Shown: one piece after another, positions 36,704 through 45,342 of the stretch
Position numbering within the stretch: the first letter of the stretch is position 1
How the letters are laid out: the number at the start of each line of letters is the position of its first letter
Source: Megaera sp965229545
GTDB taxonomy: Bacteria > Pseudomonadota > Alphaproteobacteria > Rickettsiales > Rickettsiaceae
DNA length: 64,000 bases
Assembly (NCBI GenBank): GCA_965229545.1
Contig: OZ245887.1
Location: forward strand, 1,240,001-1,304,000
Direction: 5' to 3'
Made by a program: the position numbers and the translations under genes
Notes under the pieces: generated by a model
Told to the model about the DNA's origin: nothing
The model's input: only the letters and a program-made list of their open reading frames with translations
Database searches by the model: none

Positions 36704-37345
36704 ATGAAAAAAGCGTATATGGCAATGGTGTTATACATTTCTACCTTTAGCAATACTGTTTTTGCTATGGATTTTGGTAATCGGGGCGCAAATTATCCGG
36801 TAGCGGAAGAAAGCATCTTACTCATGATCCAAAGGAAACTCGGCGCTCTTGATTTAAAAAAGGAAGAAGAGAGGATGCGCAGGATAACCGAAGAAAGGGT
36901 TAGAAACCCTATTCCTGTTTCCGGAATTATGCCGGCAAAGGAAACAAGGGAGTTTTGGCACGATCCGACTTATATCCTTACCGAGGATGCGTTATTACCT
37001 TGTGGACGAGTGTTATACAAAGCAGGCACTAGAGTAAATCCTTTGGATTACATGGACTTAGATCGCAGGTTGTTCTTTATCGACGGAAGGGAAGAGAAAC
37101 AGGTAGAGTGGTTAAAAGGTCAGTTGTTACCGGGTAGTAGCAGCGGAGCGAGGAAAATAGAGGACAGGATTATTTTAGTGGGCGGAAGTCCACCGGAGGT
37201 ACAGGATAAGTTAGGATTCGAAGTATATTTTGATCAGGGTGGGGAACTTACAACCAGATTCGGTATTAGGGGAAGTCCTGCGGTAGCCGAGCAGGCCGGA
37301 AAAAATCTGAAAATAGTTGAAGTAGCCGTTGATCCGGAAAAATAG
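36704..37345 (+). CDS. traW: TraW, F-type T4SS periplasmic protein
   Basis: The 213-residue protein has a signal peptide (MKKAYMAMVLYIST...VFA) and the TraW core: a helical segment (KKEEERMRRI), REFWHDPTYIL near 85, LYKAGTRVNPLDYMDL near 108 and FFIDGREEKQVEWL near 125. A later region reads ILVGGSP and FDQGGELTTRFGIRGSPA, where F TraW also has a predicted thioredoxin-like/TrbC-related end. It works with TraU and TrbC in pilus assembly. It is intact. Confidence 0.88.
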   Translation: MKKAYMAMVLYISTFSNTVFAMDFGNRGANYPVAEESILLMIQRKLGALDLKKEEERMRRITEERVRNPIPVSGIMPAKETREFWHDPTYILTEDALLPCGRVLYKAGTRVNPLDYMDLDRRLFFIDGREEKQVEWLKGQLLPGSSSGARKIEDRIILVGGSPPEVQDKLGFEVYFDQGGELTTRFGIRGSPAVAEQAGKNLKIVEVAVDPEK

Positions 37346-37396
37346 AGTCGGTAACTGATAAAAATCATAACGAAATGAAAAGAGGGAGTATAAATC

Positions 37397-37711
37397 ATGA
37401 GTGTAGTTAAAACTTTACAGGAGCGGATCGAGGAATTGGAAAAGCAGAGGAAAGAACTGGTTCAGTGGCGGAAGAATGAAATATTTGAGATAATAAATAC
37501 CAATGGCGGCATTTGCCTGGATAATAGGTTACTTGCAGGTCTGGCGATTTATGCCTCCATGGAAGAGAACAGGAACGATGCTTTTCTTGAAAAGCTGAAA
37601 CAAATTGGTTCAAAGGCAACGTTTCCCGGTAGGAGGAAGAAACCGGATGCGAAACCTGGTAACCAGAACGGATCAAAAAATAAGGTATTTTGCAATGTTA
37701 AAAAAGAATGA
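37397..37711 (+). CDS. Ti-type small transfer protein, TraC/TraD-like
   Basis: The 104-residue protein is helical at the start (LQERIEELEKQRKELVQW). It has NGGICLDNRLLAGLAIYA and then FLEKLKQIGSKATFPGRRKK, and ends in a basic tail. This layout (coiled start, a short hydrophobic LLAGLA segment, basic F-GRRKK end) resembles the small TraC/TraD proteins beside the Ti-type traA, which bind near the transfer origin. Its end overlaps the next, similarly small gene by 17 bases. Its placement inside the F-type block is notable. The family call is tentative. Confidence 0.55.
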   Translation: MSVVKTLQERIEELEKQRKELVQWRKNEIFEIINTNGGICLDNRLLAGLAIYASMEENRNDAFLEKLKQIGSKATFPGRRKKPDAKPGNQNGSKNKVFCNVKKE

Positions 37712-37958
37712 ATCCATTTTTGAGAGGAAGAGCGATGCCAGGAAAAAGATCATGTTAGGCGGTTTGCTGGTTAAGGCTGGTTTTGATCATATGCACCCAC
37801 ATGATGCAAGCGTGCTTTACGGAATGCTCCTTGATTGCAAAAGAGCCTTGAAGGAGAAACCGGAATTGATGTCCAGGTGGAGGAAAATGGGGCAGGCGTT
37901 ACTAGCAGGTAAAAATGATAAATTTATGAAACCGGAGCAGAAAGGGAATGAAACATAG
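37695..37958 (+). CDS. TraD-Ti-like small transfer protein
   Basis: The start at ATG 37695 gives 87 residues. An earlier ATG-less extension looks spurious. The core (RKKIMLGGLLVKAGF, then YGMLLDCKRALKEKPELMSRW) matches the TraD family of Ti-type systems, which carries a K---LGGLVVKAG signature. It overlaps the previous gene and its end overlaps the start of traU, so these are translationally coupled. Ti-type TraD is a cytoplasmic helper of DNA processing and not the coupling ATPase that shares the name. Confidence 0.72.
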   Translation: MLKKNESIFERKSDARKKIMLGGLLVKAGFDHMHPHDASVLYGMLLDCKRALKEKPELMSRWRKMGQALLAGKNDKFMKPEQKGNET

Positions 37959-39060
37959 ACCGCAGATACCGGTCTATAAGCAGGGGAATCTTGGCGGATG
38001 CTTCCTGTTTATAGACCTAATCGACCTAAAAAAAAGGCAGATAGCGATTTTAATAATAGCTATTTTCATACCTGTTTCAGGAGATGCCAGTCTGACATGC
38101 AAAGGCCGGTTTGTCAATCCGATAACTGACGTTTGCTGGAGCTGTTTATTACCTATTTCAATCGGCACTCCCCCTACCGGTATAGAGATTGGCAAGGGCT
38201 CAAGTCCCAAAAAACGGGATACTAAGAATCCTAAAAGTCCCGTCTGTATCTGCAGCAAAGGAACTCCGCCGATACCGATACCCGGTATTTCCATAGGCTT
38301 CTGGGAGCCGGTACGTCTTGTAGATATTACAAGAACACCGTATTGCATGGTAAATCTCGGCGGAGTTATGCTTGGCTCCGATATGCGAAAAGCTAGCAGT
38401 TACAATAGAAGCTATGGGAATAGAACTGCGCATAACAGTTTCTATCATGTTCATTATTACATCTATCCGCTTATTTACTGGCTTGAACTGATCACCGATT
38501 TTGGTTGTCTTGAGGAATCGACTTTTGACGTAGCATATATGAGTGAATATGACGTTACCTGGAACGATGAGAAACTACAGAGTCTGCTTAATCCTGAAAG
38601 TATTCTGTTTGGCAATATGCTAGCTCAGGCGGCGTGCGGCCTGGACTGCGGAGCGGCTACGTTTAACCTGCCTGACGATAGCATGTTCTGGTGCACGGGG
38701 TGCTGGGGTAACATGTATCCGTTTAGCGGTGCCAATGCGGATCATATAGGCGGAGTCCAGAATAGCTCATTACTTACTACCAGGATACTGGCCAAGATGC
38801 ACCGAATAGGTCTGGCGCAGGAAACTTCAACATCGGACGGCTCAATAAATGGAGAGATCTGTCGTAAATTCAGGGCTCCAAAGATTAAAAAGAGCCAATA
38901 CAAATTACAGATGGTAAATCCGGCAACAACTTCTTCAGGTATAGGGTGTTGGCCGATTGGATTATCCGACATGTTATATAGCAGTTTGAAGGAATATCCG
39001 TATGACGGGCAAGATTGGGGGTACTTGATATGGCGCAAGAAAAATTGCTGCTGGCTCTAG
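37948..39060 (+). CDS. traU: TraU, F-type T4SS mating-pair protein
   Basis: The 370-residue protein matches TraU closely: CKGRFVNPITDVCWSCLLPI near 50, IGFWEPVRLVDITRTPYCM near 115, then YYIYPLIYWLEL, a cysteine-rich GLDCGAATF, and WCTGCWGNMYPFSG near 250. Many cysteines fit a disulfide-rich periplasmic protein. The signal peptide (RQIAILIIAIFIPVSGDA) starts only after about 28 residues, so a downstream start is possible. It overlaps traD-Ti and trbC. TraU is needed for DNA transfer more than for pilus formation. It is intact. Confidence 0.92.
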   Translation: MKHRPQIPVYKQGNLGGCFLFIDLIDLKKRQIAILIIAIFIPVSGDASLTCKGRFVNPITDVCWSCLLPISIGTPPTGIEIGKGSSPKKRDTKNPKSPVCICSKGTPPIPIPGISIGFWEPVRLVDITRTPYCMVNLGGVMLGSDMRKASSYNRSYGNRTAHNSFYHVHYYIYPLIYWLELITDFGCLEESTFDVAYMSEYDVTWNDEKLQSLLNPESILFGNMLAQAACGLDCGAATFNLPDDSMFWCTGCWGNMYPFSGANADHIGGVQNSSLLTTRILAKMHRIGLAQETSTSDGSINGEICRKFRAPKIKKSQYKLQMVNPATTSSGIGCWPIGLSDMLYSSLKEYPYDGQDWGYLIWRKKNCCWL

Positions 39061-39722
39061 CGGTCTTAATTCTCGTGTTTCTTGCGGCAAGCAGCAAGGC
39101 AGAAGAGAGGATGGAGCTATTAGCAGAACAGGTAGCGGAAGCTGATAGAGACCGGCTTAAAGGTCTTATAGAGAAATCTCAGGAAATTGTAATGAGTACT
39201 ATCGCTGAAAAATACAGGGAGTTACTTATGCTACGGCAGCAGCGGGATGGAGTAATAGAGAATAAGAATTTAACGGGCTCAGGTGGGCTAGGTCGCAATT
39301 ACAGAGACTCGGTTTTGCTAAAAGTTTTTATCAGTAGCAGTATGGGCCCTGAGCTACTTAAAACTTACGTTAGGCAAGCAAGGCGCTACGGAGGGGTTCT
39401 GGTATTTAACGGCTTGCCCGATAATTCCTGGGTAAAACTGAATAAGACGGTAACGGAAATAGTAGGTAATGAAGAAGGAGTAGGGATACAGATTGATCCT
39501 GAGGAATTTGACCGATTCAACATTAAAACGGTACCTGTCTTTGTACTTATTAAAGAAGCCGACCTGATAACGGGTACATCTGAGGAACCGGCGGAAGATA
39601 AGGTTATATACGACAAGGTAACAGGAAATATCGGTATAGAAACTGCATTACGTTTATTTGCCGAAAAAGGGGAATTAGGGCTTGAAGCACAAGCAAAACT
39701 GGAGAATGCCGGGAATGATTAA
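39030..39722 (+). CDS. trbC: TrbC, F-type T4SS periplasmic protein
   Basis: The start at ATG 39030 (MAQEKLLLALAVLILVFLAA) gives a signal peptide, and the gene overlaps traU by 31 bases. The mature part is helical (QVAEADRDRLKGL). It then has the TrbC core LLKVFISSSMGPELLK, YGGVLVFNGLPDNSW and FNIKTVPVFVLIKE, a thioredoxin-like fold without a CXXC motif. It stands between traU and traN, as in F. TrbC supports pilin processing and works with TraW. It is intact. Confidence 0.88.
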   Translation: MAQEKLLLALAVLILVFLAASSKAEERMELLAEQVAEADRDRLKGLIEKSQEIVMSTIAEKYRELLMLRQQRDGVIENKNLTGSGGLGRNYRDSVLLKVFISSSMGPELLKTYVRQARRYGGVLVFNGLPDNSWVKLNKTVTEIVGNEEGVGIQIDPEEFDRFNIKTVPVFVLIKEADLITGTSEEPAEDKVIYDKVTGNIGIETALRLFAEKGELGLEAQAKLENAGND

Positions 39723-40780
39723 GATTAGAGTTAAATTAACAATGGTTTTATGCGACCTGTTATTGGAAGCGTCTGCTTATGGAGCTTACCGGGATCCGAT
39801 TGCAAAAACCAATATTAATCCCAAAACGGATTTATTTGAAAAGGAGATAGAGGATTACGGTACTTTCCGGGATCATATGGGTTCTTTAAAGGAGCAGGCG
39901 ATTGATGGTATCGCCTCTCCCGGTAATCTTGAATTGATAACGGATAAAACGTCTGATGAGATTAAGTCGGCGGCAAGTGATTTAAATGTGATCAAAGCAA
40001 GCGATTTACAGGTAAAAGGTCAGGAAGAGGTACTAAGAACTGGTATGACGGAGTTACATGTCGATTATACGGATCCGTTAATAGCCGGACATAAAAAAGA
40101 TGCCACCCGTATTGCAGAAGCTTCCGGAGTACTGCTTGGAAAACTAACGGAGCTATTTAAAGAGTTTGGAATAGATTGCCGGACCGTCAAAGGAAACAAG
40201 GTAACCCAACCTGAGTATTATATTGATGTTAAAAAGGAGCACGTAAAGGATACCGTTTATACCAGGACTATGTGTGAAGAACCAAGAAACAGGTACAACT
40301 GTCATGACAGTCTGACTGTGCGTTGTATTAAACGTGGAATGAAGTGGGGGGGCGTGGCAGAATAAAACAATTATTATACCATATCAATCAATCCCTTGGC
40401 ACTGGTGGATTAGAAGTTATTTCCGTCCTACAGACACTAGAGTAGCAAATAGCTTTAATCGTTTTACGATTAATCCCGTCTATCATCAGGAAATAGCAAT
40501 ATACATAGCAAGTGCTATAGGTGTAAGTTTGTCCCAAATCAATGTAGGAACTCAGGATATAACAGTTACTCATATATGGGATGCATTATACCCCGGATAT
40601 TCACAAAACGTTGTTTCTAATACCTTGCGTGGTGGAGGTATACCTAGCGGTCTTTCTATACTTAACGGTCTTTCTGTAAAAGCCTCTAAGGTAACTTTCT
40701 ATTACCAATATCGGAGCGGTTCTGAAATCTGCGCCGAGTGGGTTGATGAATGGGATGAGGTATGTGGGTTGGAGCCATGA
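39715..40780 (+). pseudogene. TraN-like N-terminal protein, copy 1, broken at a G7 run
   Basis: The first part (39715-40365) has a signal peptide, AYGAYRDPIAKTNINPK, a long helical region and a Cys-rich end (TMCEEPRNRYNCHDS...VRC). After KRGMKW it meets seven Gs (40346-40352) and stops. One frame over, the sequence is open at once (GAWQNKTIIIPYQSIPW) and runs to 40780, ending YQYRSGSEICAEW...CGLEP. Fused, it would have about 354 residues. The cysteine pattern follows TraN, the outer-membrane protein that stabilises mating pairs. A tandem copy at 40956 shares the N-terminal half but has a different distal half. Confidence 0.7.
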
Positions 40781-40959
40781 AAATATTAAAGTTACTAATG
40801 ATAATCCGGATGTTCTCAAATAACAGTTTAAGCGGTTTAGATGAGCAGGATAACGGTTTTAAGAATCAGGCTTTCCTTAAGGCATTTGTCGGTAACGGTA
40901 TGGGAAAGATTTTACCTGATGAAACCGATAAGAACAAAATCGGAGAATGGCGCGAATGA
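40777..40959 (+). CDS. Short protein between the TraN-like copies
   Basis: A 60-residue frame starts with a basic, hydrophobic segment (MKILKLLMIIRMFSN) and continues NGFKNQAFLKAFVGNGMG. Its last codons (KIGEWRE) overlap the next start in the same way that the end of trbC (ENAGND) overlaps copy 1. It may be a remnant carried along in the duplication. No function is recognised. Confidence 0.35.
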   Translation: MKILKLLMIIRMFSNNSLSGLDEQDNGFKNQAFLKAFVGNGMGKILPDETDKNKIGEWRE

Positions 40960-42020
40960 TTAAGATTAGATTTAAATTAACGATAGCTTTGTGCATCCGA
41001 TTACTGGAAGTAACTGCTTATGGAGCTTACCGGGACCCGATTGCAAAAACCAATATTAATCCGAAAACGGATTTGTTTGAAAAGGAGATAGAGGATTACG
41101 GTACTTTCGAGAAAGCTATGGACGTTTTAAAGGAGCAGGCAGTTAACGGTATTACTTCTTCCGGAAATCCTCAATTGATATCGGATAAAACGGACGATGA
41201 AATTAAAGCCGCAGCAGGTGATTTAAGTACCATCAAGGCAACGGATATAGAAGCAAGGGGAAGGGAAGAGGTAGTAAGAACAGGTATAATGGAGGAATTG
41301 CATGTTGATTATACAAATCCATTAAATACCGGGCATCAAAAAGATGCGATTCATATTGCAGAAGCTTCCGGGGTGCTGCTTGGAAAACTAACGGAGTTAT
41401 TTAAAGAGTTTGGAATAGACTGCCGGACCGTCAAAGGAAACAAGGTAATTGAACCGGAGTATTATATTGAAATAAAGAAGGAGAAGGTAAAGGACACTGT
41501 TTATACCAAGACCATGTGTGAAGAGCCACGAAACAAATATAACTGCCGGGATATTCTATCGATGCGTTGTAGTAAACGTGGGATTAGGTGGTGATTGTGG
41601 CAAAGCCGTCGGATAGTTATCTCAGGTAGCGAGTTATTTCACTCAGGAAAAACCGTATTCTGGGTAGATCATACCGGAAGAAGCTGTTTTGAATACAAAC
41701 TCTCGGTGGGGCCACGAACTATTGGCGGTTTCTTCAGCGCTCCTCGTACTATCCCGCCTAATTCCTATCATGTTGCACTGATGAGAGAGTTTCTAGTTAC
41801 TAAACACCCCGGGAGCACTCTTGATAATATCAGCACCGAGATGAGTTCATGGTGGAGTGGCGGTCTGTTTTCGGTAGACGGTTGGTATTACTGTGGTAGG
41901 AGGCTCGGTCATAAAGATTATGGATGGAGAAGTTATACGGTAAATTACCAATATAGGGACGGTTATCCTGTATGTGAGCAGTGCTCAGAAGATTGGAGCG
42001 AGACATGTATACTCCAATAA
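40956..42020 (+). pseudogene. TraN-like N-terminal protein, copy 2, broken by TGA at the same junction
   Basis: The first part (40956-41594) is close to copy 1 (AYGAYRDPIAKTNINPK, EASGVLLGKLTELFKEFG, TMCEEPRNKYNCRD...MRC). It ends with TGA (41592-41594) right after KRGIRW. The same frame goes on at once with LWQSRRIVISGSELF to 42020, ending YQYRDGYPVCEQCSEDWSETC. The distal half is quite different from that of copy 1, except for the last 30 residues. In TraN the distal tip chooses the receptor on the recipient, so the two copies may have differed in partner. Both are broken at the same point. Confidence 0.7.
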
Positions 42021-43111
42021 AAAAACTGAATTTTATTCTAGAAATCTCTATCTGCTGGCTAATCCTGATCTTTGGCAACATGGAAGTTGCAATTGCAGGC
42101 ACAAGATTCATCTCAAGTCATCCTTGTAGTGATACGGGCAGGGTTTGCGTAAGCGGCGGCGGAACGCGCAATATAGACGGCTTTGACGTATACCGTGATT
42201 GCTGGGAGTGGTCTTATACTAAAACCTGTAATTATCCAAGTAAGAATAACTGCCGGAGTTATAGCGGGTGCTATTTTGTAGCAAACGGCGGGTGCCTGCT
42301 TTTTGATAGTCATGGTAATTGCGTTAATCAGGAGCGGGAATTTTCCTGTAAAGCCTGGGAGCCCGGAGTAATTGAAAACAAAACCGTCAGGTATGATTTA
42401 ACGCAAAAAGACGGCCAGGAAGGTCTGATCTGCAAGGGTATTCCCTGTATGGACGGGAATTGTATAGATAAAAGTTATTTAACGAACGGCGAGATGATGG
42501 ATTCAATATCGAAGCTTTATGCTTTTAGCAAGATGAAGCCTGATAGGGATGGAAATTTCAGTTTATTTCAAGGGTCAGGCCTACACTGTTCTAAAAAAAT
42601 GGGCGAATATACGAATTGCTGTCGAATAAACATGAAGGGTTGGGGAAAAGAATTCAGGGCAAGGTGTAATAAGGATGATCAACTGCTTGCAGATAGCAGG
42701 TCAAAGAATTTATGTGTTTATGTAGGTAAGGAAAAAATAAAGTCGCTAGGAGTAACTACCGTTGTTAAACATCATTTCTGCTGCTTTGGCAATATGCTCG
42801 ATAAAGTGGTGCAGCTGCAAGGTAAAAAACAGCTTGGGTTAAACTTCGGTAGCGGAGGTTCACCGAACTGTCGTGGACTGACTCTTGAGGAAATGCAGAG
42901 GATAGATTGGGAGCAGGTGGATTTTACGGAGTTCATTGAGGATTTCAAAGGAAAGTTTTTTGGTAAATATCAGTCACCTAACCCTGATGAAATTGCAGGA
43001 AGAGTGAATAGCTCAATGCCGGGTATTAGAAAAGGGGACGATGATCCTTTAGCCCCGCCGAGTAATATGACCGGCTGGAGCAGTAATATACCTGATGAGC
43101 TAGAGGATTAA
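42005..43111 (+). CDS. traN: TraN C-terminal-type cysteine-rich mating-pair protein
   Basis: The 368-residue protein starts at ATG 42005, overlapping copy 2. It has a hydrophobic signal (ISICWLILIFGNMEVAIAG) and many cysteines (CVSGGGTRN, RDCWEWSYTKTC, SGCYFVANGGC). The TraN end follows: LHCSKKMGEYTNCCR, LCVYVGKEKIKSLG and HHFCCFGNMLDKVVQ. In F all this lies in one 602-residue protein; here it is split from the N-terminal genes. It should sit in the outer membrane. The frame is intact. Confidence 0.82.
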   Translation: MYTPIKKLNFILEISICWLILIFGNMEVAIAGTRFISSHPCSDTGRVCVSGGGTRNIDGFDVYRDCWEWSYTKTCNYPSKNNCRSYSGCYFVANGGCLLFDSHGNCVNQEREFSCKAWEPGVIENKTVRYDLTQKDGQEGLICKGIPCMDGNCIDKSYLTNGEMMDSISKLYAFSKMKPDRDGNFSLFQGSGLHCSKKMGEYTNCCRINMKGWGKEFRARCNKDDQLLADSRSKNLCVYVGKEKIKSLGVTTVVKHHFCCFGNMLDKVVQLQGKKQLGLNFGSGGSPNCRGLTLEEMQRIDWEQVDFTEFIEDFKGKFFGKYQSPNPDEIAGRVNSSMPGIRKGDDDPLAPPSNMTGWSSNIPDELED

Positions 43112-43120
43112 GGGGGCGTG

Positions 43121-43945
43121 ATGAGAAGAAGAACCTGCAATATTCCGATGTTTTTACTGATTGGATTAACGGTATTGCCTTCTATGGCTTTGGCTGAAGT
43201 CGGTTTTTTAGATCAGCGTTACCGTGGCTGGTTATGGTTTGAAGAAAAGGAGGGAAGATCCAATTCAAAACCCTATTCCGGTGCTAAGGGTAATGAAGTG
43301 CTTGATGAAGAAATTACGGTAGAAGAGGCAAAGGGCGAAGTTGAAGGCATAATAAAAGAGCTGGAAGATTTGCGTTATGTCTATTTGGCCAGGCCGAATT
43401 TCAGGACACAGAAAGCCTACCGGGATAAGCTCGGTGAAATCATGGATAGGGGAATAAGGATGCAGCAATTATGGGACGAGCAGAACTTCATCGAACCGGA
43501 ATATCGTGATCTTGTTAACTCCCCGGAAAATGTATTTGCCGTAAAACTCAATAGAAAAATTAAGGCGGAGGCCGAGAAGGAAATAATCAAGCAATTTGCC
43601 AAAGATTATGAACTGGTATTTTTCTATCGTAAATCTTGCCCGCGGTCGATTGAATTTGAGCCTGTACTGAAATCATTTGGGGATACGTATCAGATTAAAA
43701 TAGAGGCAGTCAGTGTGGACGGCTCGGAATCCGAATATTTTCCGAGAAGTAGTACAATCAGTCAGAAAATGATTGAGAAACTCGGTATATCGGCAACACC
43801 GACGGTAATAGCAATAAGAAAGGATGCGAAGAAAGCGTTTGAGCTGATTCGGGGATTTGTCACTTTATCGGAGCTGGAGGAAAATACTGTCAAAGCCTGG
43901 CATATTATTGAAGAAAAAGGCATTAATGTCGGGGTAGGTAGATGA
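43121..43945 (+). CDS. traF: TraF, F-type T4SS thioredoxin-like protein
   Basis: The 274-residue protein has a signal peptide (IPMFLLIGLTVLPSMALA) and FLDQRYRGWLWFEEK, a typical TraF opening. The C-terminal thioredoxin-like domain begins YELVFFYRKSCPRSIEF and continues through GISATPTVIAI. The active site reads CPRS and not CXXC, as in TraF proteins that have lost the second cysteine. The start is ATG 43121; a GTG three bases upstream is possible. The stop overlaps the traH start (ATGA). It is periplasmic and intact. Confidence 0.88.
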   Translation: MRRRTCNIPMFLLIGLTVLPSMALAEVGFLDQRYRGWLWFEEKEGRSNSKPYSGAKGNEVLDEEITVEEAKGEVEGIIKELEDLRYVYLARPNFRTQKAYRDKLGEIMDRGIRMQQLWDEQNFIEPEYRDLVNSPENVFAVKLNRKIKAEAEKEIIKQFAKDYELVFFYRKSCPRSIEFEPVLKSFGDTYQIKIEAVSVDGSESEYFPRSSTISQKMIEKLGISATPTVIAIRKDAKKAFELIRGFVTLSELEENTVKAWHIIEEKGINVGVGR

Positions 43946-45339
43946 TACGGGATCTGAAAACATTAATTGCCGGCGTCATATTAATTTTAACTTTTACTGC
44001 AAGGGACACCTATGCTAGCGGGCTGAACAAGCTGCTTAAATTCATCGATCAAAGCGGCGGCATGTCCAATTATAATGCCCCTGCTATTATCCGGGATCAG
44101 CAGGGAGGGTTTATGACCGGCGGTTCTTTGCAGATCCGCGGCGCAAGACCCAAAACATTACAACCGGCACATGTTCAGTTACCGAGTTTTAACTTTGATG
44201 CCTGTAGGGGGTCGGGGGATTTTAGATTTGGAGGATTAAGTTTCATCAATTCTGCCGAGTTCTCAGCTTTTATGAAAAAACTGACGGCCAGTACCGGTGC
44301 TTATGCTTTTAAAATGGCGGCAAAGAGTTTCTGTCCGCAATGTGAGAACATCATTGCCGAGTTTGAAGCAATAGCAAGAGACATAAACAATTTCAATCTG
44401 GAGCAATGCGGACTTGCCAAACAGCTAGCCGGTGGATTAGTAGGGCAACTTGAGGCGGGGCAGGGACAGAGCTGTCTTATGCATAATGCAGTAATGAGGA
44501 ACGGCAAGGATTTATCCGAGGCACATAAGCTTTGTGCAAATGGAGCTTCTCCTTACGGTGATCCTGCCGATACGGAGGAGCTTGCATCATTACTCGGGGA
44601 TAATTTCAATCTGGTCTGGAAAGCGCTCAACAAGGGAAGTTCCGATTCGGTTGAGTTTAAGGAGTTAATGATGAGCGTTGCCGGAAGTCTGATTGCCACA
44701 AAAATTGAAGGAGGATTAAGTCTTAAGCCTCTACCTTCGCTGATTGTCGATTCGTCTTTTCTTGAAAAATATATCGGTACCAAAGGGGAGTCAAGCAGGG
44801 TGGAGATGTATGTTTGTGATGAGAAGAAGAAATGCCTTGATCCTAAGGTAGTAGTAATAACATTAACGGTGAAGGATACCTTATACGGCAAAATCGGTAC
44901 CATACTGGATAGCCTTGTTGATAAGGTAGAGGAAGATGCCAAAGATCCCATTTTAAGTGACGAGGAAATGGCTCTAATTGAATATTCCTCAATTCCGATC
45001 ATTCCTCTTATCCAGCAGGAGCTTTCCAGGCACGGTGATAAGACAAACATTTTCCTGAGAAACGCGGAATTCATCGATGTAATCTGTTATGAGGTGATGA
45101 GTGGATTTTTTGAAGGAATCCTGCATAAAACCCTGAAAGAAGTAAGAGCTCTGGAATTTGCCCAGGTTGATAGCGGAAAAATAGAGAGGTATCTCGATAC
45201 GGCGCAGGAAGTACTATCGATGCTGCGTCATACTAAAGAACATGCTTATAGCAGGTTGGTAGTGATCATGCAGGCCAAAGAGAGACTACGCCAGCAGGAA
45301 GCTGAATTTGATCTGATTTTTGAAAAATTGGGGGCCTAA
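43942..45339 (+). CDS. traH: TraH, F-type T4SS pilus assembly protein
   Basis: The 465-residue protein has a signal peptide (LIAGVILILTFTARDTYA), GGSLQIRGARPKTLQPAHVQ, and a domain with SFNFDACRGSGDFRFGGLSF near 85. Then come CPQCENIIAEFEAIARDIN, IPLIQQELSRHGDKTNIFL and a C-terminal coiled coil. These match TraH, an exported protein associated with the outer membrane that is required for pilus biogenesis and mating-pair formation. It starts inside the traF stop codon and ends 3 bases before traG. It is intact. Confidence 0.92.
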   Translation: MIRDLKTLIAGVILILTFTARDTYASGLNKLLKFIDQSGGMSNYNAPAIIRDQQGGFMTGGSLQIRGARPKTLQPAHVQLPSFNFDACRGSGDFRFGGLSFINSAEFSAFMKKLTASTGAYAFKMAAKSFCPQCENIIAEFEAIARDINNFNLEQCGLAKQLAGGLVGQLEAGQGQSCLMHNAVMRNGKDLSEAHKLCANGASPYGDPADTEELASLLGDNFNLVWKALNKGSSDSVEFKELMMSVAGSLIATKIEGGLSLKPLPSLIVDSSFLEKYIGTKGESSRVEMYVCDEKKKCLDPKVVVITLTVKDTLYGKIGTILDSLVDKVEEDAKDPILSDEEMALIEYSSIPIIPLIQQELSRHGDKTNIFLRNAEFIDVICYEVMSGFFEGILHKTLKEVRALEFAQVDSGKIERYLDTAQEVLSMLRHTKEHAYSRLVVIMQAKERLRQQEAEFDLIFEKLGA

Positions 45340-45342
45340 AAG

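Noticed and set aside
23671..41594. Several in-frame TGA codons (23671, 27505, 32426, 41592) might mean TGA is read as an amino acid.
   Set aside because: Intact genes such as traV and traF end in TGA, and other broken genes have TAA or TAG, so ordinary nonsense mutation is the better explanation.
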